64,000 nt of DNA from Prosthecomicrobium sp. N25 (GTDB lineage Bacteria > Pseudomonadota > Alphaproteobacteria > Rhizobiales > Ancalomicrobiaceae), in the NCBI RefSeq assembly GCF_037203705.1, contig NZ_JBBCAT010000004.1:62001-126000 (forward strand), written 5' to 3'. Each line of letters starts with the position of its first letter. Position 1 is the stretch's first letter. The notes beneath the pieces were generated by a model, which made no database searches, had not been told where the DNA came from, and worked only from the letters and a program-made list of their open reading frames with translations. Positions 9,426 to 19,327 of the stretch are shown piece after piece. A program made the position numbers and the translations under genes.

Positions 9426-9442
9426 CCTCTCGTTGCGAGAGG
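9426..9442 (-). terminator. short hairpin between DUF6867-like gene and livK
   Basis: A perfect 7-bp inverted repeat (CCTCTCG, three-base loop, CGAGAGG) lies 24 bases after the stop of the DUF6867-like gene. On the minus strand it is followed by ATTTCGGG, only weakly T-rich, so it could attenuate rather than stop transcription into livK. Nearby, ACAAC-GA-GTTGT at 9404-9415 is another small dyad. Confidence 0.4.
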
Positions 9443-9466
9443 AATCTGCGTATCGCGGACGCAGCG

Positions 9467-9814
9467 TCAGCGCCGTTCGGTCCAGGCGAGCGGGCCGCTG
9501 CCGCCGTAGAGCCACCGATACTTGGTCACCATCTGCTTCACCCGCGTATGGCGGTACCCCGCCGCGCCGATCAGTTGCACCACCAGCGTGTCGACCACGT
9601 AGAACTGGAGCGACAGCAGGGTACCGTGGAACAGCGCGAAGTGGATGAAGCGCACCGCGAGCCCGAGCACCAGAAGGTAGGTGACGAGGACGGGGTAGGG
9701 CCGCCAGGTCGACGCGCAGGCCTTGCCGGTCATCCAGGCCGCCCATCCGCCCATCAGGCAGGTGACCAGGAGAAAGAGCAGGATGCTCGGTTCTTCGTAG
9801 AGGATGCCCTGCAT
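9467..9814 (-). CDS. small membrane protein of the liv operon (DUF6867-like)
   Basis: A 115-residue protein with three predicted membrane helices: ILLFLLVTCLMGGWAAWMTG, VLVTYLLVLGLAVRFIHFAL and FYVVDTLVVQLIGAAGYR. A basic and aromatic cytoplasmic tail ends in KYRWLYGGSG. The N-terminus MQGILYEEPS and its place directly after livF match a family I remember as DUF6867, found in liv operons of Hyphomicrobiales. No function is established. The constant position next to the transporter genes suggests an accessory or regulatory subunit of the permease; that is inference. The gene starts 29 bases after the livF stop, so it is very likely co-transcribed with livHMGF. Confidence 0.8.
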   Translation of the reverse strand: MQGILYEEPSILLFLLVTCLMGGWAAWMTGKACASTWRPYPVLVTYLLVLGLAVRFIHFALFHGTLLSLQFYVVDTLVVQLIGAAGYRHTRVKQMVTKYRWLYGGSGPLAWTERR

Positions 9815-9842
9815 GGGTGGCCCTTGACGGTTCAGCGGAGGC

Positions 9843-10568
9843 TCAGTGACGGCCGCCCTCGAGATAGGCGGCGCGGACTTCCGGACGCTCCAGGAGTTCC
9901 CGGCCGCTGCCGCTCATGGTGATGACGCCGTTGACCATGACGTAGCCGCGGTTCGCGAGCTTGAGGGCGTGGAAGGCGTTCTGCTCGACCAGGAAGACCG
10001 ACAGGCCCTCGTTGCGGTTGAGGTCGCGGATGGCGTCGAAGATCAGGCGGACGATCAGCGGCGCGAGGCCCAGCGAGGGCTCGTCGAGGAGCAGCAGCTT
10101 GGGCCGCGACATCAGCGCGCGCGCGATGGCGAGCATCTGCTGCTCGCCGCCCGACAGGGTGCCGCCGCGCTGGTTGACGCGCTCCTTCAGCCGGGGGAAG
10201 AGATCGAAGACCCGCCGGAGATCCTCGTCGACATGCGCGAAGCCGTCGATGGCCGCGCCCATCTGGAGGTTCTCCATGACGGTCATGCGCGGGAAAATGC
10301 GGCGGCCCTCGGGAGACTGCGCGATGCGCAGCCGCGCGATCTCGTGGGTTTCCATGCGCGTGATGTCGCGGCCCTCGTAGACGATGCGTCCCTCGCGCGC
10401 CCGGGGGCTGCCGAAGATGGTCATCATCAGGGTGGACTTGCCGGCGCCGTTGGCCCCGATCAGGGTGACGATCTCGCCGGGGTTGACGTCGATGTCGACG
10501 CCCTTCAGCGCGATGATCTTGCCGTAGTAGGTCTTGACGCCGCGGACGGAGAGGAGGGGCTCGGTCAC
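9843..10568 (-). CDS. livF: branched-chain amino-acid ABC transporter ATP-binding protein LivF
   Basis: A 241-residue ATPase with Walker A GANGAGKST (residues about 38-46), ABC signature LSGGEQQMLAIARAL and Walker B LLLLDEPSLGLAP, as in LivF. It powers uptake through the LivHM channel together with LivG. The start is the GTG at 10568, whose GTGA overlaps the stop of livG; GGAGG lies eight bases upstream inside livG, so translation is coupled. Length is normal for LivF (about 235-240 residues). Confidence 0.94.
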   Translation of the reverse strand: MTEPLLSVRGVKTYYGKIIALKGVDIDVNPGEIVTLIGANGAGKSTLMMTIFGSPRAREGRIVYEGRDITRMETHEIARLRIAQSPEGRRIFPRMTVMENLQMGAAIDGFAHVDEDLRRVFDLFPRLKERVNQRGGTLSGGEQQMLAIARALMSRPKLLLLDEPSLGLAPLIVRLIFDAIRDLNRNEGLSVFLVEQNAFHALKLANRGYVMVNGVITMSGSGRELLERPEVRAAYLEGGRH

Positions 10569-11475
10569 GACATGACCTCCGCCTCGACGGCCTCGACCTC
10601 GTCGTCGGCGACGCCGAGATAGGCCGCGATCACCTTGGGATCGTTCTTCACCTGTTCGGGCTTTCCATCCGAGATCTTGGTGCCGTAGTCGAGCACCACG
10701 ACGTGGTCGGAGATCTCCATCACGACCGACATGTCGTGCTCGATGAGCAAGAGCGAGACGCGTTCCTTGTCGCGGATGCCGAGCAGGAGCTTGTTGAGCT
10801 CGGCGCTCTCGCGCGGGTTTAGGCCGGCGGCCGGCTCGTCGAGGCAGAGGAGCACCGGGTCGGTGCACATGGCGCGGGCGATCTCCAGGCGGCGCTGGTC
10901 GCCGTAGGGCAGGTCGCCGGCCGGGTCGTCGGCGCGGGCCGTGAGGCCGATGCGGTCGAGCCAGTACTTGGCCTTCTCGATGGAGGCGCGCTCGGCCTTG
11001 CGGTATGCGGGGAGGCCGAGAAGCCCGAGGATGGTGAAGCCGGAGGCCGTCATCAGGGCGTTGTGCTGGGCGACGAGCAGGTTCTCGAGCACGGTCATGC
11101 CGGCGAAGAGCCGGATGTTCTGGAAGGTGCGCGCCACCTTGGCGTGGGCGGAAACCTGGAAGTCCGGCATGCGCTCGAGGAGGTAGAGGCCGGACTGGCC
11201 GCGCACCATGCGCCGGCCCGAGCGGGCCGTCACGGCGTCGATCTCGGACCAGATCGAGAGGTCGCCGTGGCGCAGGCCGATGCGGCCCTCGGTCGGCTTG
11301 TAGAAGCCGGTGATGCAGTTGAAGACGGTCGTCTTGCCGGCGCCGTTGGGGCCGATCAGGGCCGTGATGTCGCCCTCTCCGGCGGTGAAGGTCAGGTCGT
11401 TGACCGCGACCAGGCCGCCGAAGCGCATGGTGAGGTGCTCGATCTTGAGGAGCGGCCTTTCTTCCCAGCGGTTCA

Positions 11476-11476
<1 letters not shown>
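10565..11476 (-). CDS. livG: branched-chain amino-acid ABC transporter ATP-binding protein LivG
   Basis: This 303-residue ATPase carries Walker A GPNGAGKTT, a late signature region LPYGDQRRLEIARAM and Walker B LLCLDEPAAGLNP; the LPYG-Q form in place of LSGGQ is normal for LivG. Compared with the 255-residue E. coli protein it has an insertion of roughly 40 residues after the FYKPTEG strand (about 80-120), lying before the VARTFQNIRLF Q-loop segment. Longer LivG proteins like this are common in Hyphomicrobiales. The ATG at 11476 overlaps the livM stop by one base (TGATG), and AAGGAGG lies upstream, so livM and livG are coupled. Confidence 0.93.
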
Positions 11477-12999
<1,523 letters not shown>

Positions 13000-13003
13000 C
13001 GGG

Positions 13004-13933
13004 TCAGACCTTCTCGACTTCGGGTTTGCCGAGGATGCCCTGCGGCATGAAGATCAGCGTGATGGCGAGGATCGAGAATGCCGCCACGTCCTTGTAGTCG
13101 ATGGTGAAGTACTCCGACCAGAAGGCCTCGATGAGACCGATCAGCAGTCCGCCGATGACGGCCCCGGGCAGCGAGCCGATGCCGCCGAGCACCGCCGCCG
13201 TGAAGGCCTTCACGCCCGGGTTGAACCCGTCCGAGAAGCTCACGACGCCGTAGTAGGTCATGTACATGGTGCCCGCGACCGCGGCGAGCGCGGCGCCCAT
13301 GACGAAGGTCAGCGAGATGGTGCGGTCGACGTCGATGCCGAGCAGCGAGGCCATCTTGCGGTCCTGCTCGCAGGCGCGCTGGGCGCGGCCGAGCGGCGTC
13401 TTCTGCACGAGATACCAGAAGGCGGCGAGGAGCACCGCGGTGACCACCATGATCATGATCTGCTTGTAGGAGATCGTGACCGAATAGGCCGGGCTCTCCA
13501 CCACCACGATGACGTCGCGCAGGATCGGCGGGACGGGCTTGTTGCGCGGGCCCTGGGTGACCTGGACGAAGTTGACCAGGAAGATCGACATGCCGATCGC
13601 GGAGATCAGCGGGGCGAGCCGGAACGAGCCCCTGAGCGGCCGGTAGGCTATCCGCTCGATGGTCCAGTTCCAGAGCGACGTCAGCAGCATCGCCACGATC
13701 AGCATCATCAGCAGCACGACCACCACCGAGCCGATGCCGAGCCAGATCGTCACCACCAGATAGGTGATCAGCGCGATGAAGGCGGAGACCATGAAGACGT
13801 CGCCATGGGCGAAGTTGACCATGCCGATGATACCGAAGACCATCGTGTAGCCGATGGCGATCAGGCCGTACATGGATCCGAGAGTGACGCCGTTGATCAG
13901 CTGCTGCAGGAACTGTTGGAACAATACGTCCAT
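13004..13933 (-). CDS. livH: branched-chain amino-acid ABC transporter permease LivH
   Basis: A 309-residue membrane permease beginning [20 protein letters not shown], followed by [27 protein letters not shown], the diagnostic LivH N-terminus. It also has the [17 protein letters not shown] cytoplasmic loop that contacts the ATPases, and a C-terminal [15 protein letters not shown]. Length equals E. coli LivH when translation starts at the ATG at 13933. In-frame ATGs at 13951, 13969 and 14005 would add 6 to 24 residues; none has a clearly better ribosome site, so the start is the main uncertainty. It is the first gene of the liv operon. Confidence 0.92.
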   Translation of the reverse strand: MDVLFQQFLQQLINGVTLGSMYGLIAIGYTMVFGIIGMVNFAHGDVFMVSAFIALITYLVVTIWLGIGSVVVVLLMMLIVAMLLTSLWNWTIERIAYRPLRGSFRLAPLISAIGMSIFLVNFVQVTQGPRNKPVPPILRDVIVVVESPAYSVTISYKQIMIMVVTAVLLAAFWYLVQKTPLGRAQRACEQDRKMASLLGIDVDRTISLTFVMGAALAAVAGTMYMTYYGVVSFSDGFNPGVKAFTAAVLGGIGSLPGAVIGGLLIGLIEAFWSEYFTIDYKDVAAFSILAITLIFMPQGILGKPEVEKV

Positions 13934-14391
13934 CCGGTCCGACGCTCCCATGGCCCGGCGGCTCGCCATGAGCCCACCGCAGGTCTGCTGCCCGATTTTC
14001 GCCATGCTTTAGCAAGCGGCCGGGGGGCAGACAATTCCCTTCGGGGTTCGACGGCTACAAAAGAGGAATCCTTTCTGCTGCCGTCGAGACGCGAGAATAT
14101 TCCTTTCGAGCCGCGGGGAAAGCCTCATTATCGTTCCTCGCGCGTGAAATCTCGGTGCATCAGTGGGCAGACTGCCCTGACGGAGGGCCCTTCGAGTGCG
14201 GGGCGCGGCCGGCCGCACGGGGCGGTCTACGGCGAGCTTTTTCCGCAGCGGGCGGCCCGGAGCGATTGCCTTCGCGGCGCCGGCATGGTGAGTGGCCGCG
14301 ATCCCGCGCCCGGGAGCGGCATGGACAGGACGACCGCCGCCCCTATCTGAGGGACTTTGCCGCAAGGCTCCGAGGAAAGACGACGTCGACC
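13934..14391. promoter_or_regulatory. divergent intergenic region between livH and flavin reductase gene
   Basis: About 450 bases without a convincing gene. The stretch 14025-14135 is clearly AT-richer than its flanks and should contain the liv operon promoter on the minus strand and possibly the flavin reductase promoter on the plus strand. I could not pick hexamers with confidence. Longer readings of both neighbours extend into it but have poor ribosome sites and atypical N-termini. Confidence 0.4.
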
Positions 14392-14904
14392 ATGAACCCG
14401 CTGCTTCCCGCCGACGAGGCGGCCGTCGACGGCAAGCTGTTCCGGGACGCCATGAGCCGGATCGGCGCGGCCGTGCACGTGGTCACCACCGACGGACCGG
14501 CGGGCCTCGCCGGCGCGACCATGACGGCGGTGGCCTCGGTGACCGACCGGCCGCCGACGGTGCTCGTCTGCCTCAACAGGGGCGCGGGCGCGAACGCGGC
14601 CATCAAGGCGAACGGCCTTTTCTGCATCTCGACCCTGGCGGCCGGGGACGAACGCATTGCCGAGACCTTCGCGGGCCGGGGCACCCTCCACGGCGAGGAC
14701 CGTTTCACGCTCGGCACGTGGTCCGTGCTGGCGACCGGCGCGCCGGCGCTCGACGGGGCGCGCGCGGTGCTCGACTGCCGCCTCGTCGAGGCGACCGAGG
14801 TCGGCACCCACACGGTTCTATTCGGCGAAGTCGTGGCTGCCCGGCTCGGCGGGACGGGCCCGGCGCTCGCCTATCTCGACCGCGGCTATCGCATCCTCGC
14901 CTGA
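14392..14904 (+). CDS. flavin reductase family protein (RutF/HpaC type)
   Basis: A 170-residue flavin reductase-like protein. Landmarks are FRDAMSRIGAAVHVVTTDGPAG, GATMTAVASVTDRPPTVLVCLN (FMN-binding strand) and LFCISTLAAGDERIAETFAG, with VGTHTVLFGEVVAARL near the end. Such proteins use NAD(P)H to reduce FMN or FAD for a two-component monooxygenase. No partner monooxygenase is adjacent, so the partner is unknown. The ATG at 14392 is preceded by GAGGAAAG at a slightly long distance. It converges with the PcaB-like gene, 18 bases apart. Confidence 0.88.
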   Translation: MNPLLPADEAAVDGKLFRDAMSRIGAAVHVVTTDGPAGLAGATMTAVASVTDRPPTVLVCLNRGAGANAAIKANGLFCISTLAAGDERIAETFAGRGTLHGEDRFTLGTWSVLATGAPALDGARAVLDCRLVEATEVGTHTVLFGEVVAARLGGTGPALAYLDRGYRILA

Positions 14905-14922
14905 GAGGGCGTCGCCTGCGGC

Positions 14923-16293
14923 TCAGCCGCGGTCGCGGGCCTCGTCCCAGGCGGCGAGCGCGCGGTCGATGAAGGCGTCGGTCATGCCCAGGTAGGCGGC
15001 GGGATCGAGAAGCTCGGCGATCTCCTCGGGCAGCAGCCGGAGGGCGATCTCGCGATCCTCCAGAAGTGCATCCTCCAGGTGGACGTCCTCGGCGACGGCG
15101 CGCGCCACCGCGGCCTCGGCCAGCCGCCGGGCCTCGGTGCGGCCGACCCGCTCGGCGAGACGGACCGTCAGGGCCTCCGTCATCACGAGGCCCCGCGTCG
15201 TCTCGATGTTGGCGCGCATGCGCGAGGGGTCGACCTCCAATCCGGAGAGCGCCTTGCCGAGGTTGACGAGGGCGCCGTGGGTGGAGACGAAGAGGCGGGG
15301 CAGGGCGCGCCACTCCGCGTGCCAGGCGCCGGCCGCGCGCTCCTGCTCCTGCACCATGGCGCCGAGCAGGGCCGGCACGGCGGCGATCGCCTCGGCGGCG
15401 GCGGCGCGCGCCGCCACGAGGTGCACGGGGTTGCGCTTGTGCGGCATGGCCGAGGAGCCGCCCTTGCCGGGCGCCGCGCCCTCCAGGACCTCCGCGACGT
15501 CGGAGGCCATCAGCGCCGCCAGGTCGCCGGCGATCTTGCCGACCGCCCCGGCCGCGAGGCCGAGACCGCCGGCGAGCGCGGCGATCCGAGTGCGGTCTGT
15601 GTGCCAGGGGAGCGGCGGCAGGGGCAGGTCGAGGATCTCCGAAAGGGCTTCGGCGACGTTGAGGCCGTCCGGGCCGAGGGCCGCCAGGGTGCCGGCGGCG
15701 CCGCCGAACTGGAGGGCGACGGCCTCGCGCCTGAGGCGCAGGACCTCGCCGCGGATGCGCCCCACCATGGCGAGGTAGCCGGCGAGCTTCAGCCCGAAGG
15801 TGACCGGGACGGCGTGCTGCAGGAGGGTGCGGCCGATCTGAACCGTGGCGCGGTGGTGGTCGACCAGGTTGGCGAGCACCTCGCCGAGGCCGGTGACCTC
15901 CTCGGTCAGAAGGTCGAGACCCTGGCGGACCTGCAGCATCGTGGCCGTGTCGATCACGTCCTGGCTGGTGGCACCGAGGTGGACATGGTCGCGCGCCGCG
16001 GGGGCGACCGCGGCCTGAAGGAGCTTGACGAGCGGGATCGCCGGGTTGCCGGCGAGCATGGTCTCGGCGGCCAGGCGCGGCAGGTCGAAGCGGTCCGGGT
16101 CGGCGGCCGCCTCGATGGCGTCGGCCGCCTCCTCGGGCACGAGGCCGAGCTGGGCCTCGGCGCGGGCGAGCGCGGCCTCGAAATCGAGCATGGCGGCGAT
16201 GCGGGCGCGGTCGGAGAAGATGCGCGCCATCGCGGTCTCGCCGAAGAGCGGGCCCAGGAGATCGGCGACGCCGTCCGAATCGTGCTCCATCAT
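14923..16293 (-). CDS. pcaB: 3-carboxy-cis,cis-muconate cycloisomerase-like protein
   Basis: A 456-residue member of the fumarase/aspartase/adenylosuccinate lyase superfamily. It has the superfamily signature GGSSAMPHKRNP near residues 285-295, LGATSQDVIDTA near residue 105, and a C-terminal LLDPAAYLGMTDAFIDRAL typical of PcaB. PcaB converts 3-carboxy-cis,cis-muconate to 4-carboxymuconolactone in protocatechuate degradation. None of the other pca genes lies next to it, so function is from family resemblance alone; adenylosuccinate lyase is less likely given the C-terminal domain. I chose the ATG at 16293, behind a G-rich ribosome site; a second ATG follows immediately. Confidence 0.85.
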   Translation of the reverse strand: MMEHDSDGVADLLGPLFGETAMARIFSDRARIAAMLDFEAALARAEAQLGLVPEEAADAIEAAADPDRFDLPRLAAETMLAGNPAIPLVKLLQAAVAPAARDHVHLGATSQDVIDTATMLQVRQGLDLLTEEVTGLGEVLANLVDHHRATVQIGRTLLQHAVPVTFGLKLAGYLAMVGRIRGEVLRLRREAVALQFGGAAGTLAALGPDGLNVAEALSEILDLPLPPLPWHTDRTRIAALAGGLGLAAGAVGKIAGDLAALMASDVAEVLEGAAPGKGGSSAMPHKRNPVHLVAARAAAAEAIAAVPALLGAMVQEQERAAGAWHAEWRALPRLFVSTHGALVNLGKALSGLEVDPSRMRANIETTRGLVMTEALTVRLAERVGRTEARRLAEAAVARAVAEDVHLEDALLEDREIALRLLPEEIAELLDPAAYLGMTDAFIDRALAAWDEARDRG

Positions 16294-16466
16294 GCGGATC
16301 GTCCCCCCGTCGAGAGAGTATCGCCCGGGCCGTCTCGGAAAAAGGGCGGAGACGGCCGGATTTGCGGCGGGCCGGCCGACGCTATACCTAAGGGACGGCG
16401 GAAGACCCGGGCGGAGCGCCTCGCCGGGGGCGTGCGCGAGGCCATCAGCAGGACACAAGGGACCCC

Positions 16467-17396
16467 ATGACAGAGACGGCGAGCCCGCGGGCGCTGCCCG
16501 CATCGATCGACGAGACGCTGGCGCTCCTGCAGGGCGCGGGCTACGTGGCGGACCGGGCGCTGGCGACCGTCCTCTACCTCTCGCTGCGGATGAAGCGCCC
16601 GCTGTTCCTCGAGGGCGAGGCCGGCGTCGGCAAGACCGAGATCGCCAAGGTGCTCGCCGCGACGCTGGGGCGCAAGCTGATCCGGCTGCAGTGCTACGAG
16701 GGCCTCGACGTCTCCACGGCGGTCTACGAGTGGAACTACCCGGCGCAGATGGTCGAGATCCGCATGGCCGAGGCCAGCGGCGCGGTCGACCGGGGCGAGC
16801 TGCAGGCGAACGTCTTCTCCGAGCGCTACCTCATCAAGCGGCCGATCCTGCAGGCGCTCGAGCCGGACATCGCCGGCCCGCCCATCTTCCTCATCGACGA
16901 GCTCGACCGCGCCGACGAGGCCTTCGAGGCCTTCCTCCTGGAGGTGCTGGCGGACGCGCAGGTCACGATCCCCGAACTCGGCACGATCCGGGCGCCGGAG
17001 CCGCCCATCGTCGTGATCACCACCAACCGGACGCGCGAGATCCACGACGCCCTGAAGCGGCGCTGCCTCTACCACTGGGTCGACTACCCGGACGCGGCGC
17101 GCGAGACCGAGATCGTGCGGATCAAGGTTCCCGGCGCGCCGGAGCGCCTGTCCGCCGAGGTCGTCGCCTTCGTGCAGGCCTTGCGCGGCATGGAGCTCTT
17201 CAAGGCCCCGGGCGTCGCCGAGACGCTCGACTGGGCGACGGCGCTGACCGAACTCGACCAGCTCGCGCTCGACCCCTCGGTGGTGTCGGACACGCTCGGG
17301 GTCCTCCTCAAGTACCAGGACGACATCGCGCGCATCCAGGGCAGCGAGGCACGGCGGATCATCGAGGAGGTCCGCACCGGCGCGCGGCGGGGGTGA
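16467..17396 (+). CDS. MoxR-family AAA+ ATPase (CoxD-like)
   Basis: A 309-residue AAA+ ATPase with Walker A GEAGVGKTE near residue 50, Walker B IFLIDELDRADEAFEAFLLEVL near residue 140, sensor 1 VVITTNRTREIHDALKRRC and a short C-terminal lid. MoxR proteins act with von Willebrand A proteins as chaperones that insert cofactors or mature enzymes; the CoxD/CoxE pair of CO dehydrogenase is the model. Its expected partner, a CoxE-like VWA protein, is encoded at 18020, but a ParDE pair lies between them. No carbon-monoxide dehydrogenase genes are in the window, so the client is unknown. Confidence 0.92.
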   Translation: MTETASPRALPASIDETLALLQGAGYVADRALATVLYLSLRMKRPLFLEGEAGVGKTEIAKVLAATLGRKLIRLQCYEGLDVSTAVYEWNYPAQMVEIRMAEASGAVDRGELQANVFSERYLIKRPILQALEPDIAGPPIFLIDELDRADEAFEAFLLEVLADAQVTIPELGTIRAPEPPIVVITTNRTREIHDALKRRCLYHWVDYPDAARETEIVRIKVPGAPERLSAEVVAFVQALRGMELFKAPGVAETLDWATALTELDQLALDPSVVSDTLGVLLKYQDDIARIQGSEARRIIEEVRTGARRG

Positions 17397-17407
17397 GGTG
17401 CCCTCAC
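17393..17407. promoter_or_regulatory. inverted repeat at moxR stop, upstream of parD
   Basis: A perfect 6-bp inverted repeat, GTGAGG-TGC-CCTCAC, includes the moxR stop codon and lies about 50 bases before the antitoxin start. Antitoxins of this kind usually repress their own promoter by binding such palindromes, so it is a candidate ParD operator. It is short and could be chance. Confidence 0.3.
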
Positions 17408-17455
17408 GGCGGCGCATCGTGCTAGGCTGTCTGACGAGCGAGGAAAGGCGGATCT

Positions 17456-17698
17456 ATGACCATCCCTCTCGAGCCGAAATGGCAGGCCCTGGCGGAACAG
17501 CTGGTCGGTGCCGGACGGTTCCCAACGGTCCAGGCCGCCGTCGACGCGGCCTTCGAGATCCTCAAGGAGGAGCAGGACAGGCTGGATGTCGTCCGCTCCC
17601 AAGTCCTGGCCAGCGAGGCCGAGGGCGGCTCGGTGCCAGCGGACGAGATCCTGGCCGACCTCCCCAGATTGTTCGACGATGGCGAGGACGACCGCTGA
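17456..17698 (+). CDS. ParD-like antitoxin
   Basis: An 80-residue acidic protein. The first half (WQALAEQLVGAGRFPTVQAAVDAAFEILKEE) fits a ribbon-helix-helix-like DNA-binding region, and the second half is an acidic, probably disordered tail (EAEGGSVPADEILADLPRLFDDGEDD) suited to binding a ParE toxin. It overlaps the toxin gene by 20 bases, the usual arrangement. The pair sits on the same strand between the MoxR ATPase and its VWA partner. The RHH match is weaker than for the second ParD in this window at 56959. Confidence 0.8.
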   Translation: MTIPLEPKWQALAEQLVGAGRFPTVQAAVDAAFEILKEEQDRLDVVRSQVLASEAEGGSVPADEILADLPRLFDDGEDDR

Positions 17699-18023
17699 CG
17701 TGCGGCCCGTCGCGTTCCGGACGGCAGCACGGCGGGATCTCCGCGACATCGCGCGCTACATAGCACGGGAGAGCGGCAGCCGGGCGACCGCAGAGGCCTT
17801 CGTGGGCAGACTTATAGGGCATTGCTTTCGGCTCGCCCGGCTCGAGGCCACTGCCGGTCGAATCCGGGCCGACATCGGGCCGGAGTATCGCAGCACGCCG
17901 TTCGGCCGCTATGTCATCATCTTCCGCTACGACGGATCAACTTTCCTGGTGGTCGCGATCCTGAGCGCCTATCGGGACTTGAGGCCCGTCGTCGTTCGCC
18001 GGAACGACAGGGATCCCGAATGA
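17679..18023 (+). CDS. ParE/RelE-family toxin
   Basis: A 114-residue protein with the ParE fold pattern: FRTAARRDLRDIARYIARESGS (two N-terminal helices), then RADIGPEYRSTPFGRYVIIFRYDGSTFLVVAILSAYRDL (the C-terminal sheet, with GRYVIIFRY characteristic). ParE toxins poison DNA gyrase; RelE relatives cleave mRNA, and the sequence looks ParE-like. Its start lies inside the antitoxin gene, and its TGA overlaps the ATG of the VWA gene (ATGA), so toxin and VWA translation are likely coupled. It is related to the toxin at 56648. Confidence 0.88.
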   Translation: MARTTADVRPVAFRTAARRDLRDIARYIARESGSRATAEAFVGRLIGHCFRLARLEATAGRIRADIGPEYRSTPFGRYVIIFRYDGSTFLVVAILSAYRDLRPVVVRRNDRDPE

Positions 18024-19327
18024 CACCCAGCCAGACCCCCTCCGACCCTTCCGCAGGCAAGCTCGCCGAGAACATCGTCCTGTTCGGGCGGGCGCTCCGG
18101 GCCGCCGGGATGCCGGTCGGTCCGGCCTCGGTGGTGGACGCGATCCGGGCCGTGGAGGCGGCGGGGATCGGGTCGCGCGAGGACTTCTACTGGACGCTGC
18201 ACGCGGTGTTCGTCACCCGGCGCGAGCAGCGGCCGGTGTTCGACGAGGCGTTCAAGCTGTTCTGGCGCAACCGCGGGCTGGTCGAGAAGATGCTCCAGAT
18301 GCTGTCGCCGGTCGCCATGCCGGCGCAGCCGCCCGCGCCGCCGAAGGCCGGGCAGACGCGGGTCGCCGCCGCCTTCCGGCAGGAGCGCGAGCCCGCCAAG
18401 GTGGTCGAGCAGCCGCAGATCGAGATCGACGCGCGCTTCACCGTCTCGGACCGCGAGATCCTGCAGCGCAAGGACTTCGCCCAGATGACCGCGGAGGAGA
18501 TCGCGCGCGCCAAGGAGGCCCTGAAGCGGCTCGTGCTGCCGCTCGACCGGGTCCAGACGCGGCGGCTGGTGGCGGCGCCGCGGGGGCGGCTGATCGACCC
18601 GCGGCGGACGCTCAGGGCCTCGCTCAAAGCGGGCGGCCAGATGATCGCGTTGCGCTACCGGGCCCGCAAGGCGATCCACCCGCCGGTGGTGGCGCTCCTC
18701 GACATCTCCGGGTCGATGAGCCAGTATAGCCGGATCTTCCTGCACTTCCTGCATGCCCTGGCGGAGAAGCGGCGGCGGGTCACGATCTTCCTGTTCGGGA
18801 CGCGGCTCTCCAACGTCACGCGGCAGCTTCGCATGAAAGACCCCGACGAGGCGCTCGCAGCCGCCTCGGGTGCGGTCGCCGACTGGTCGGGCGGCACGCG
18901 GATCGCCACCGCGCTTCACGCCTTCAACCGGCTCTGGTCGCGACGGGTGCTGTCGGGAGGGCCGATCGTGCTCCTCATCACGGACGGGCTCGAGCGCGAC
19001 ACCGACGAGGACCTGGGGCGCGAGATGGAGCGGCTGCACAAGTCGGCGCGCCGGCTCGTCTGGCTCAATCCGCTGCTGCGCTTCGAGGGCTTCGAGGCGC
19101 GGGCGCGCGGGGTGCGGCTCATGCTGCCGAACGTCGACGAGTTCCGGCCGGTGCACAATCTCGACTCGATCGCCGCGCTTTGCCGGGCGATCTCGGGGGA
19201 GGGCGGCGGCGGGCGCGCCACGGACCCGCGGCTCTGGCTCTCGCGGGCCAGGTCGGCGGCGGCCCGGGCCGCGCCGGCGCAGGACTTCTACGGCAGCGAC
19301 GGGCCGTCGTCCGACCGGCGGTCCTGA
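18020..19327 (+). CDS. VWA domain protein, CoxE-like
   Basis: A 435-residue protein of the CoxE type. The N-terminal half (LAENIVLFGRALRAAGMPVGPASV) is the helical region. A basic segment follows, and then a C-terminal von Willebrand A domain with a MIDAS motif DISGSMSQYS near residue 232, a downstream GGTRIATAL threonine, and LLITDGLERDT. VWA proteins of this kind work with MoxR ATPases, here encoded at 16467 upstream of the intervening ParDE pair. The ATG at 18020 overlaps the toxin stop codon; the ribosome site is weak (AGGGAT). Its last 40 bases overlap tail-to-tail with the DMT transporter gene. Confidence 0.9.
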   Translation: MTPSQTPSDPSAGKLAENIVLFGRALRAAGMPVGPASVVDAIRAVEAAGIGSREDFYWTLHAVFVTRREQRPVFDEAFKLFWRNRGLVEKMLQMLSPVAMPAQPPAPPKAGQTRVAAAFRQEREPAKVVEQPQIEIDARFTVSDREILQRKDFAQMTAEEIARAKEALKRLVLPLDRVQTRRLVAAPRGRLIDPRRTLRASLKAGGQMIALRYRARKAIHPPVVALLDISGSMSQYSRIFLHFLHALAEKRRRVTIFLFGTRLSNVTRQLRMKDPDEALAAASGAVADWSGGTRIATALHAFNRLWSRRVLSGGPIVLLITDGLERDTDEDLGREMERLHKSARRLVWLNPLLRFEGFEARARGVRLMLPNVDEFRPVHNLDSIAALCRAISGEGGGGRATDPRLWLSRARSAAARAAPAQDFYGSDGPSSDRRS

